DNA from: Oceanisphaera marina
GTDB lineage: Bacteria; Pseudomonadota; Gammaproteobacteria; Enterobacterales; Aeromonadaceae
NCBI RefSeq assembly: GCF_014643915.1
Contig: NZ_BMKE01000010.1
Location: 54,862 to 118,861, forward strand
Length of the DNA stretch: 64,000 nucleotides
Direction of reading: 5' to 3'
Position numbers and translations under genes: made by a program. The notes below the pieces were generated by a model that was given only the letters and a program-made list of their open reading frames with translations, was not told the DNA's origin and made no database searches. Within the stretch, counting starts at the first letter, position 1. Every line of letters begins with the position of its first letter. This document shows positions 53,239 to 61,229 of the stretch, piece after piece.

Positions 53239-56001
53239 ATGACCGATCTGGCCCGAGAAATCATGCCGATAAACATTGAGGATGAGCTAAAACGCTCCTA
53301 TCTGGATTACGCCATGAGCGTAATCGTAGGACGTGCTCTGCCCGATGTACGAGATGGTTTGAAACCAGTGCACCGCCGCGTGCTGTTCGCCATGAATGAA
53401 CTTGGCAACGACTGGAACAAGCCCTACAAAAAATCGGCCCGTGTGGTGGGTGACGTAATTGGTAAGTATCACCCGCACGGAGACAGTGCCGTTTATGACA
53501 CTATTGTGCGTATGGCGCAGGAATTTTCGATGCGTTACACCCTGGTCGATGGCCAGGGTAACTTCGGCTCGGTAGATGGCGATTCCGCCGCTGCCATGCG
53601 TTATACCGAAATTCGCATGGATAAAATCTCCCACGAACTACTGGCCGATTTAGACAAAGAAACCGTCGACTGGGTGCCCAACTACGACGGCACCGAGATG
53701 ATCCCGGCGGTGATGCCGACCAAGGTGCCCAATCTGCTGGTGAATGGTTCATCCGGTATTGCCGTGGGCATGGCCACCAATATTCCACCTCATAACCTGA
53801 ATGAAGTGGTCGATGGCTGTCTGGCATTGATTGATGATGAAAGCATCACCATCGATCAACTGATTGAGCTGATCCCGGGCCCGGATTTTCCTACCGGCGG
53901 TATCATCAACGGCAAGTCCGGCATCATAGATGCGTACCGTACCGGTCGTGGCAAGATCTATGTTCGTGCCGTGGCCGAAGTGCAAACCGATGAAAAAACC
54001 GGTCGTGAAACCATTATCGTGTCCGAGTTGCCGTACCAGGTGAACAAGGCGCGCTTGATTGAAAAAATCGCCGATCTGGTAAAAGAAAAGCGCATCGAAG
54101 GCATTACTGCCCTGCGCGATGAGTCTGATAAAGACGGCATGCGCATCGTGATTGAAGTGCGCCGCGGTGAAGTGGGTGAGGTGATTTTGAATAACCTCTA
54201 TTCACAAACCCAGATGCAAAACGTATTCGGCATCAATATGGTGGCGCTGGATAACAATCAGCCGCGCATCTTCAACCTGAAAGACATGCTGAAGTGCTTT
54301 ATTCAGCACAGACGTGAAGTGGTGACGCGCCGCACCATCTTTGAACTGCGCAAGGCCCGTGACCGCGCCCACATCCTGGAAGGTCTGGCGATTGCGCTGG
54401 CCAATATCGACCCTATTATCGAGTTGATCCGCCGTTCGCCTACCGCCGCCGAAGCAAAAATCGGCCTGATCAGTCAAGGCTGGGATCTGGGCAACGTGGC
54501 CAGCATGCTGGAGCAGGCCGGTGATGATGCCGCGCGTCCTGAATGGCTGGAGCCGGAGTTTGGTATTCGTGATGGCTTGTATCACCTGACCGAACAACAG
54601 GCCCAGGCGATTCTGGACTTGCGTCTGCATCGCCTGACCGGTCTTGAGCACGAAAAGATTCTGGAAGAATATCAAAACCTGCTCACCTTGATTGCCGAGC
54701 TGCTTTATATTCTGAACAATCCGGAACGCCTGATGGAAGTGATCCGAGAAGAGCTGGAACTGGTCAAGACCCAGTACGGTGATGCTCGCCGCACCGAGAT
54801 CACCAACTCCAGTTCCGAGATCAACATCGAAGATTTGATCACCCAGGAAGACGTAGTGGTGACCTTGTCCCATCAGGGCTATGTGAAATACCAACCCCTG
54901 ACCGACTACGAAGCTCAACGCCGTGGTGGCCGCGGCAAGTCCGCCACCAAGATGAAAGAAGAAGACTTCGTCGAGCGGTTGCTGGTGGCCAATACCCACG
55001 ACACCATCTTGTGCTTCTCGACCGCCGGCAAGGTGTACTGGCTCAAGGTTTACCAGTTACCCGAAGCCAGCCGTGCTGCTCGCGGCCGACCCATCGTCAA
55101 CCTGCTGCCGCTGGAGGCAGACGAGCGCATTACCGCCATTTTGCCGGTGCAGGAATACAGCGACGACAAGTACGTGTTCTTTGCCACTGCCGATGGCACC
55201 GTGAAGAAGACCAGCCTGTCGGCCTTCCGTCGTCCTCTGGCATCGGGCATTCGTGCCATCAACTTGCGTGAAGGCGATGAGTTGATCGGGGTGGATATTA
55301 CCGACGGCAGCAACGAGATCATGTTGTTCTCTGATGCTGGCAAGGTAGTGCGCTTTGCCGAAGGCAGCGGCCATGATGATGTTGAAGCCAATGACGCTGA
55401 CGCCATCGAAGGTGAAGCCGTTGACGTGGCCGAGGCCGAAGAGTCCGACGCCGGCGAAAGCAAGCCGTTTAAAGGTGTACGCCCCATGGGCCGTACTGCG
55501 GCCGGCGTACGGGGTATTCGCCTGGGCGCGAACGATAAAGTGGTGTCCTTGATTATCCCGCGTGGCGAAGGTCCGATTCTTACGGTAACCGCCAACGGTT
55601 ATGGCAAGCGTACGGCACTGGAAGAATACCCAACCCGCAGTCGTGGCACCATGGGCGTGCTGTCCATTAAAGTGGGCGAGCGTAACGGTGCCGTGGTGGG
55701 CGCGATTCAGGTCGACGAAAGCCACGAGATCATGCTGATTACCAATGGCGGAATTCTGGTAAGAACTCGTGTGCTGGAAGTGAGCCTCATTGGCCGTAAC
55801 ACCGCCGGTGTACGTTTGATCCGTACCGGAGAAGACGAACAGGTAGTGGGCTTGCAGCGCATTGAAGAGCCGGAAGAAGAAGACGAACTACTGGATAGCG
55901 AAGAAGGGGATGCCGCCATTGCGCAAACCGATGTTGACGCCGACGAGCAAGACGGCGACAGCAGCGACAATGAGCAGCAGGATCCGGAACAGGAACAGTA
56001 A
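53239..56001 (+). CDS. gyrA: DNA gyrase subunit A
   Basis: A 920-residue gyrase A subunit, about 45 residues longer than E. coli (875). The catalytic Tyr is in [10 protein letters not shown] (about 122). The quinolone-resistance region reads [12 protein letters not shown] with Ser83 and Asp87, the susceptible form. The C-terminal beta-pinwheel carries an extra acidic insert of about 35 residues (roughly 711-745, rich in Asp/Glu/Ala) before the [12 protein letters not shown] blade motif. There is also a long acidic tail ending DPEQEQ. As I recall, Aeromonas GyrA is similarly enlarged. It is followed by an intrinsic terminator. Confidence 0.98.
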   Translation: MTDLAREIMPINIEDELKRSYLDYAMSVIVGRALPDVRDGLKPVHRRVLFAMNELGNDWNKPYKKSARVVGDVIGKYHPHGDSAVYDTIVRMAQEFSMRYTLVDGQGNFGSVDGDSAAAMRYTEIRMDKISHELLADLDKETVDWVPNYDGTEMIPAVMPTKVPNLLVNGSSGIAVGMATNIPPHNLNEVVDGCLALIDDESITIDQLIELIPGPDFPTGGIINGKSGIIDAYRTGRGKIYVRAVAEVQTDEKTGRETIIVSELPYQVNKARLIEKIADLVKEKRIEGITALRDESDKDGMRIVIEVRRGEVGEVILNNLYSQTQMQNVFGINMVALDNNQPRIFNLKDMLKCFIQHRREVVTRRTIFELRKARDRAHILEGLAIALANIDPIIELIRRSPTAAEAKIGLISQGWDLGNVASMLEQAGDDAARPEWLEPEFGIRDGLYHLTEQQAQAILDLRLHRLTGLEHEKILEEYQNLLTLIAELLYILNNPERLMEVIREELELVKTQYGDARRTEITNSSSEINIEDLITQEDVVVTLSHQGYVKYQPLTDYEAQRRGGRGKSATKMKEEDFVERLLVANTHDTILCFSTAGKVYWLKVYQLPEASRAARGRPIVNLLPLEADERITAILPVQEYSDDKYVFFATADGTVKKTSLSAFRRPLASGIRAINLREGDELIGVDITDGSNEIMLFSDAGKVVRFAEGSGHDDVEANDADAIEGEAVDVAEAEESDAGESKPFKGVRPMGRTAAGVRGIRLGANDKVVSLIIPRGEGPILTVTANGYGKRTALEEYPTRSRGTMGVLSIKVGERNGAVVGAIQVDESHEIMLITNGGILVRTRVLEVSLIGRNTAGVRLIRTGEDEQVVGLQRIEEPEEEDELLDSEEGDAAIAQTDVDADEQDGDSSDNEQQDPEQEQ

Positions 56002-56013
56002 TCGCAGCTGATA

Positions 56014-56041
56014 ACAAGGGGCCCTGGTGGCCCCTTTTGTT
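56014..56041 (+). terminator. Intrinsic terminator of gyrA
   Basis: AAGGGGCC pairs with GGCCCCTT around CTGGT, followed by TTGTT. Confidence 0.85.
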
Positions 56042-56224
56042 CATCTGGCATGCGGGCGATAAAATCCCTTTGATTTAGCCACCTGGCGGTGTAAAACGAT
56101 CATATCATCATGAACCCCAACCACTATGGTGATATGAGTTGTACATTTCAGGGACATCGATGCCGGTCACTCGTACTCGGCAGGCGTGTTATCGATTTTT
56201 TAGCAGACAGGGTAACGCAGGGAA

Positions 56225-57313
56225 ATGAAGAAGATGGTTTATAACTTCAGTGCTGGTCCGGCTATGCTGCCGGTTGAAGTCATGCAGCAGGCGCAGGCCG
56301 AGTTTTGTAACTTTAATGACCTGGGTGTGTCGGTCATGGAGCTGAGCCACCGCAGCAGCGATTATATTGCCGTTGCCGCCCAGGCCGAGCAAGACCTGCG
56401 CGATTTGATGCAGATCCCGGACAACTACAAGGTATTGTTTTTGCAAGGCGGTGGCCGAGGCCAGTTTGCGGCGCTGGCATTTAACCTGATGGGTAAAAAT
56501 GCCAAGGCAGATTATATCGTGACCGGCCAGTGGTCTCAGTCTGCCATTGCAGAAGCAGAAAAAGTAGGCACGGTAAGAGTACTGGACGGCTTTGCTGCGG
56601 CATCGGAGCAGGGTCCGCGAGCGCTGGCCAGTGAGTGGGATCTGGACCCGCAAGCGGCGTATGTTCATTACTGTACCAATGAAACCGTAGAGGGCGTGGA
56701 GTATTCCTTTGTACCCGATACCGGAGATGTCCCTCTGATTGCCGATATGTCCTCGACGATTTTATCGCGCCCGATTGATGTGACCAAGTTTGGTCTTATT
56801 TATGCTGGTGCGCAGAAAAACATCGGGCCTTCCGGTCTGGCGGTGGTCATAGTGCGTGAAGACTTGCTGAATCAGGCCTGCCCGCAAACCCCTGCCATTA
56901 TGGATTATGCGGCCATGGCCAAGTCCGACTCCATGTTGAATACCCCCCCGACCTATGCCTGGTATCTGGCCGGTTTGGTCTTCAAGTGGTTAAAGCGTGA
57001 AGGCGGTCTGGAGGCTATGGGTAAGCGTAATAAAGCCAAGGCCGAGCTGCTGTACAGCTACGTGGATGCCAGCAACTTCTATAGCAACAATGTACATCCC
57101 GATGCGCGTTCCTGGATGAATATTCCGTTTCAGCTGACAGACGAAAGCCTGAACGAAGCCTTCCTGGCTCAAGCCAAGGCTGAAGGCTTGCTGGCGCTGA
57201 AAGGACACCGCATTGTCGGTGGCATGCGCGCCAGTGTGTATAACGCCATGCCCATTGAAGGGGTACAGGCGTTGGTAGACTTTATGGACAAGTTTGCCAA
57301 GCAACACGCTTGA
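56225..57313 (+). CDS. serC: Phosphoserine aminotransferase SerC
   Basis: A 362-residue PLP enzyme of serine biosynthesis (E. coli 362). Visible: NFSAGPAMLPVEVM at the start, GGGRGQFAALAFN near 78, HYCTNETVEGVE near 150, and the PLP-Lys in YAGAQKNIGPSG near 197. The gene also supports pyridoxine synthesis in gammaproteobacteria. GGGAA precedes ATG. No hairpin terminator is seen after it; the gap to hisC is filled by repeats. Confidence 0.97.
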   Translation: MKKMVYNFSAGPAMLPVEVMQQAQAEFCNFNDLGVSVMELSHRSSDYIAVAAQAEQDLRDLMQIPDNYKVLFLQGGGRGQFAALAFNLMGKNAKADYIVTGQWSQSAIAEAEKVGTVRVLDGFAAASEQGPRALASEWDLDPQAAYVHYCTNETVEGVEYSFVPDTGDVPLIADMSSTILSRPIDVTKFGLIYAGAQKNIGPSGLAVVIVREDLLNQACPQTPAIMDYAAMAKSDSMLNTPPTYAWYLAGLVFKWLKREGGLEAMGKRNKAKAELLYSYVDASNFYSNNVHPDARSWMNIPFQLTDESLNEAFLAQAKAEGLLALKGHRIVGGMRASVYNAMPIEGVQALVDFMDKFAKQHA

Positions 57314-57319
57314 ATACAG

Positions 57320-57367
57320 CGCTAAGCCATAAGAGTGTGTGAAGGGTAAAGGGTGAAGAGAACGACA
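57320..57367. repeat. Mixed heptad array after serC
   Basis: One register holds CGCTAAG and CCATAAG (TAAG type), AGTGTGT, then GAAGGGT, AAAGGGT and GAAGAGA (GTGAAGG type), ending ACGACAA. This shows the two unit families can sit in phase in a single array. Confidence 0.7.
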
Positions 57368-57462
57368 AGCACCACCCCCCTTGCTTGGGAAAGGACAGAA
57401 GTAAGCCTGTGGTAGGGTCGAATTCATTCGACCGTTTTAAGGCCACATCCTTTGGTCTTGAT

Positions 57463-57500
57463 TTTTTCGTGTGGTTTCGTGGATTACGTGACCGATAGAG
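57463..57500. repeat. Possible remnant of an M2 element end
   Basis: TTTTTTCGTGTGGTTTCGTGG resembles the right end of the M2 elements (repeated CGTG blocks after a T-run). Only one end is recognisable. Confidence 0.35.
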
Positions 57501-57533
57501 ACGTTGGTTTTTAAGGTCTGGCATCGGTTATGT

Positions 57534-57566
57534 TTCACCCTTCACTATTTCCTTTACTCTTCACCT
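57534..57566. repeat. Heptad array before hisC
   Basis: TTCACCC and TTCACTA, then after a small slip TTTACTC and TTCACCT, ending about 28 bp before the hisC start. Confidence 0.55.
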
Positions 57567-57593
57567 TGTCTTAAAGAATTTTAAGGAGCTATT

Positions 57594-58694
57594 GTGAGTC
57601 TCGATTATTTAGCCCTGGCCAATGCCGGGGTAGAGAAGTTACACCCCTATCAGCCGGGCAAGCCGGTAGCAGAGCTGGAACGTGAGCTTGGCATCAGTAA
57701 CAGCGTCAAGCTGGCCTCGAACGAAAATCCTCTGGGCTTGAGTCCCAAGGCCAGGGCGGCCATTGAGCGGTCTTTACCTGAGCTGGCGCGTTATCCCGAT
57801 GCCAATGGCTTTGCGCTGAAGTCGGCGCTGGCCGGCAAGCTGGGCGTCAACACCGATCAGCTGGTGTTGGGTAATGGCTCTAACGAACTGATCGATCTGG
57901 TCTTTCACACCTTTGTGGCGGCACAGCAACAGGTGGTGTTTTCTCAATACACCTTTATCGTGTATGCCATGGCCACTCAGGCCCACGGCGCTCAGGCGGT
58001 AGAAATACCGGCCAAAGATTTCGGGCATGATCTGGATGCCATGGCGGCGGCCATTACCGACCAGACCAAGCTGGTATGCATTACCAATCCCAATAATCCG
58101 ACCGGCACCTTTTTGACCAAGGCCGAGCTGGCCGCGTTTTTGGCCAAGGTGCCCAGGCAGGTGTTGGTGATCCTGGATGAAGCCTATACCGAATATGTGG
58201 CCGAAGATGAGCGTCATCCGTCCATCGACTGGCTGGCGCAATATCCCAACCTGATTGTGTCGCGTACCTTTTCCAAGGCCTATGGGCTGGCCGGATTACG
58301 GGTGGGTTACATGGTGGCGCATCCTGAGCTGATCAGTGTGCTGAATCGGGTTCGCGAACCGTTCAACTGCAACAGCCTGGGCCTGGCAGCGGCCGAAGCG
58401 GCATTGAATGATGAGGCTTATCTGTCTGAAGTGGTTGAGCTTAACCGGCGTGAAATGGCACGTTACGAGACCTTCTTTGAACAGTTGGGGTTACGCTACG
58501 TGACCTCTCGGGGGAATTTTATCACCCTGGATCTGCAGCGCAATGCGGCGCCTGTTTATGAGGCCTTGCTGCGTGAAGGCGTTATAGTAAGGCCTATTGC
58601 GGGATATGGTTTGCCAACCTGTTTGCGCATCAGTATCGGCCTTGAGCATGAAAACCAGCGCTGTATGGACGCTTTGGCCAAGATACTGGCATAA
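57594..58694 (+). CDS. hisC: Histidinol-phosphate aminotransferase family protein (HisC2 type)
   Basis: A 366-residue class I/II aminotransferase. KLASNENPLG (about 38-47), NPNNPTGTF (about 164) and DEAYTEY (about 196) are present, and the PLP-Lys is in SRTFSKAYGLAG (about 228). It starts at GTG with TTAAGGAG upstream. Its place between serC and aroA, away from any his operon, matches the hisC2 position in gammaproteobacteria. There the enzyme is usually thought to act on aromatic substrates (phenylpyruvate or hydroxyphenylpyruvate) in addition to or instead of histidinol phosphate. That specificity is inference. Confidence 0.93.
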   Translation: MSLDYLALANAGVEKLHPYQPGKPVAELERELGISNSVKLASNENPLGLSPKARAAIERSLPELARYPDANGFALKSALAGKLGVNTDQLVLGNGSNELIDLVFHTFVAAQQQVVFSQYTFIVYAMATQAHGAQAVEIPAKDFGHDLDAMAAAITDQTKLVCITNPNNPTGTFLTKAELAAFLAKVPRQVLVILDEAYTEYVAEDERHPSIDWLAQYPNLIVSRTFSKAYGLAGLRVGYMVAHPELISVLNRVREPFNCNSLGLAAAEAALNDEAYLSEVVELNRREMARYETFFEQLGLRYVTSRGNFITLDLQRNAAPVYEALLREGVIVRPIAGYGLPTCLRISIGLEHENQRCMDALAKILA

Positions 58695-58785
58695 AGCCGT
58701 TGGTGTAAGGCCATGAGCTTGCCCAGATGCCTCGGCCCTGTTAACGTCTAGGCAGCTCAGTTTGTTTATCCTTACTAGGAATGTT

Positions 58786-60066
58786 ATGGAAAGCCTTAAA
58801 TTATCTCCTATTGCCCGGGTGGAGGGCACTGTCAATCTGCCTGGCTCCAAGTCGCTCTCTAATCGGGCGCTGCTGCTGGCCGCCCAGGCTCAGGGTACGA
58901 CGCGCCTGACCAACCTGCTCGACAGCGATGATATTCGCTACATGCTGGATGCACTCAAGACGCTGGGCGTGCAATACGAGCTGTCGGACGATAAAACCGA
59001 GTGCGTGGTTCACGGCCTGGGCCGTGCGTTCAGTGCCGCCGAGCCGGTGTCACTGTTTTTGGGTAATGCCGGCACGGCCATGCGCCCCTTGTGCGCCGCC
59101 CTGTGTCTGGGAACGGGGGAGTTTACCCTGACCGGCGAGCCTCGGATGTGGGAGCGCCCCATCGGTCACCTGGTAGAAGCCCTGCGCGAAGCCGGTGCCG
59201 ATGTGAGCTATCTCAAAACCGATGGGTATCCACCGGTGTTTATCAATGGCAAAGGGCTGTGGGGCGGAGATGTCCATATAGATGGCTCGGTTTCCAGCCA
59301 GTTTTTAACGGCTTTGCTGATGGCCGCCCCCATGGCGTCTGGCGATACTCGGGTGCACATCAAGGGCGAGCTGGTTTCAAAGCCTTATATCGATATTACC
59401 CTGCACACCATGAGTCAGTTTGGCGTTGAGCTGGAGCACGACAACTACCAGACCTTTTACATCAAGGGCAACCAGACCTATGTGTCGCCAGGCCAGTTTT
59501 TGGTAGAAGGCGATGCTTCTTCGGCGTCGTATTTTCTGGCGGCCGGCGCCATCAAAGGCAAGGTAAAAGTGACGGGCATCGGTCGTAACAGCATTCAGGG
59601 CGATATTCGGTTTGCCGATGTGCTGCAAGCCATGGGTGCCAAAATTACCTGGGGTGAAGACTTTATCGAGGCGGAGCATGTGGCACCATTGCAGGCCGTC
59701 GATATGGACATGAACCATATTCCCGATGCGGCCATGACCATTGCCACCACGGCCTTGTTTGCCAATGGTACGACCCGTATTCGCAATATTTACAACTGGC
59801 GGGTAAAGGAAACCGATCGTCTGTATGCCATGGCAACCGAATTGGCCAAACTGGGCGTGGAAGTGGAAGAGGGCGAAGATTATCTGGTGGTGACGCCGGC
59901 GGCGCAATTACAAGAGGCCGAGATTGCCACCTATAATGATCATCGTATTGCCATGTGTTTCTCGCTGGTGGCGTTAAGCGATACTCCAGTGGTGATCCTG
60001 GATCCCAAGTGTACGTCCAAGACCTTTCCTGACTACTTTGAAAAACTGGCCAGCATTAGCTGCTGA
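58786..60066 (+). CDS. aroA: 3-phosphoshikimate 1-carboxyvinyltransferase (EPSP synthase) AroA
   Basis: A 426-residue shikimate-pathway enzyme (E. coli 427). [16 protein letters not shown] (about 20-35), [13 protein letters not shown] (about 90-102), [13 protein letters not shown] (about 120), and the C-terminal [14 protein letters not shown] (about 380) are intact. The [10 protein letters not shown] loop is the glyphosate-sensitive class I form. ATG 58786 gives the conserved [12 protein letters not shown] start; the frame is open eight codons earlier. A perfect 14-bp terminator follows. Confidence 0.98.
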   Translation: MESLKLSPIARVEGTVNLPGSKSLSNRALLLAAQAQGTTRLTNLLDSDDIRYMLDALKTLGVQYELSDDKTECVVHGLGRAFSAAEPVSLFLGNAGTAMRPLCAALCLGTGEFTLTGEPRMWERPIGHLVEALREAGADVSYLKTDGYPPVFINGKGLWGGDVHIDGSVSSQFLTALLMAAPMASGDTRVHIKGELVSKPYIDITLHTMSQFGVELEHDNYQTFYIKGNQTYVSPGQFLVEGDASSASYFLAAGAIKGKVKVTGIGRNSIQGDIRFADVLQAMGAKITWGEDFIEAEHVAPLQAVDMDMNHIPDAAMTIATTALFANGTTRIRNIYNWRVKETDRLYAMATELAKLGVEVEEGEDYLVVTPAAQLQEAEIATYNDHRIAMCFSLVALSDTPVVILDPKCTSKTFPDYFEKLASISC

Positions 60067-60072
60067 CAATGG

Positions 60073-60100
60073 GTGAAGAGTGAAGAGTAAACGGTGAAGG
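60073..60100. repeat. Heptad array merging into the aroA terminator
   Basis: GTGAAGA, GTGAAGA, GTAAACG, GTGAAGG in register, starting 6 bp after the aroA stop. The last unit supplies the first bases of the terminator stem. Confidence 0.7.
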
Positions 60101-60135
60101 GGAAATGCCCAGATCAGGCATTTCCCCTTCATTTT
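60096..60135 (+). terminator. Intrinsic terminator of aroA
   Basis: GAAGGGGAAATGCC (60096-60109) pairs perfectly with GGCATTTCCCCTTC (60117-60130), followed by ATTTTT. Confidence 0.92.
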
Positions 60136-60154
60136 TCACTCAGCCCGAACAGCT

Positions 60155-60189
60155 GATCGCTGACAGCTTATGGCTTTCAGCTATATTTA
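60155..60189. repeat. Heptad array (nnnnGCT) abutting the MerR stop codon
   Basis: GATCGCT, GACAGCT, TATGGCT, TTCAGCT, ATATTTA. The last unit includes the TAA complement that ends the MerR gene. Confidence 0.6.
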
Positions 60190-60579
60190 GTGGTGTTTAA
60201 TTTTTTCCAGCGTGTCGCGGGCCATGATGTCTGCAGCGTCCAGCTCGGCCAATACCTTGGCAATATCCTCTTGCTGCTGGCGCAGGCTGGCCCGTTTTTC
60301 GGCAATCATGGCGACCATAGAGTGTAATTGAGGCCGCGAGCGGTGTTCGGCATCATAGAGTTCGAACAGCTCGCGCATTTCTGCCAGGCTGAAGCCCAGT
60401 CGCTTGCCCCTGATGGTCAGCGCTAATCGAAACCTGTCTTTATGGCTGTAGATACGCGCATTACCTTTGCGTTTGGGAGTCAGTAACCCTAACTCTTCGT
60501 AGTGACGCAAGGTGCGGGGAGTGATCTCAAATTCATGGGCCAACTCAGAAATACTATAGGTCACTTCCTTATTGGGCAT
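60187..60579 (-). CDS. MerR-family transcriptional regulator (LiuR-like)
   Basis: A 130-residue regulator. The winged-helix DNA-binding part is TYSISELAHEFEITPRTLRHYEELGLLTPKRKGNAR-like (about 7-45; key residues Ser9, Arg22, Arg25, Tyr27, Glu28). The segment DRFRLALTIRGKRLGFSLAEMRELFELYD follows, then a dimerisation helix (about 80-125). No Cys cluster for metal sensing is present. The body strongly recalls LiuR-type regulators of branched-chain amino acid and fatty acid breakdown, but no such operon is adjacent. Divergent partner: the unknown gene at 60735. Confidence 0.85.
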   Translation of the reverse strand: MPNKEVTYSISELAHEFEITPRTLRHYEELGLLTPKRKGNARIYSHKDRFRLALTIRGKRLGFSLAEMRELFELYDAEHRSRPQLHSMVAMIAEKRASLRQQQEDIAKVLAELDAADIMARDTLEKIKHH

Positions 60580-60734
60580 GACGATGACTCCTAACTCTCT
60601 AGCAACGGGAACAATTTGGGCTCAACCTTACACCCATAAGCGGGAGCTGTGAAGTCCGCTTTTGACCCATGCTGGAGATTAAGACAAGATAAGCTTCAGA
60701 GTCTGTTGACCTGAGTCATAACAGGAGAGCGAGC

Positions 60735-61229
60735 GTGTTTATTTTCAAGGTGCGAGGTTCACAAGGCGGACAGGCCGAAATCCGTCTGCAGGCACTCGAC
60801 TGGGGTGAGCAGGGCGCCACGACCTTTATATGTGACAGTGATCGACTTGCGGTGATACTGCTGTCTGAGTGTCGTTCCGGGCAGGGTTTTTTTGAGCTGT
60901 TGTCCGGCACCAAGCCCATGTATGTTGAACAATGGCTGGAATATCTGCAGGAGGCAGGGAGTATTGCTGAAACAGAAGTGCACATTTACAGTCCGCTGGA
61001 CGCGGACTACGGAGCGCTCTGTGGGCTGGATTCCGATCAGGTTAAAGAGCTGCTGGAACTCGTTTATCGAATTGGCGGCTTCAACCGTTTGCAAATCATG
61101 CGCTATCTCAAGCACAGACACAGCTCGGCCAGTATGTCGACGCGCTATAACCCCGACGAACTCAAGCGCTACCGCCATTTGGGCGAGCTGATAAATCAGC
61201 TGATCCGTCTTAAGTCATCAGGCCAGTGA
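60735..61229 (+). CDS. Unrecognised 164-residue protein
   Basis: An ORF with GTG start and an AGGAGA ribosome-binding site about 8 nt upstream. I do not recognise the family. The protein is soluble-looking. The N-terminal half is beta-rich (FIFKVRGSQGG, TTFICDSDRLAVILLSE); the C-terminal half is helical and basic (VKELLELVYRIGGFNRLQIMRYLKHRH, then YNPDELKRYRHLGELINQLIRL). The final third could be a small nucleic-acid-binding or protein-interaction helix bundle, but that is a guess. It converges on the GGDEF-EAL gene with a 20-bp overlap and is divergent from the MerR gene. Confidence 0.7.
   Translation: MFIFKVRGSQGGQAEIRLQALDWGEQGATTFICDSDRLAVILLSECRSGQGFFELLSGTKPMYVEQWLEYLQEAGSIAETEVHIYSPLDADYGALCGLDSDQVKELLELVYRIGGFNRLQIMRYLKHRHSSASMSTRYNPDELKRYRHLGELINQLIRLKSSGQ

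Noticed and set aside
53485-53500. Quinolone resistance mutation in gyrA
   Set aside because: Ser83 and Asp87 are both the susceptible residues.
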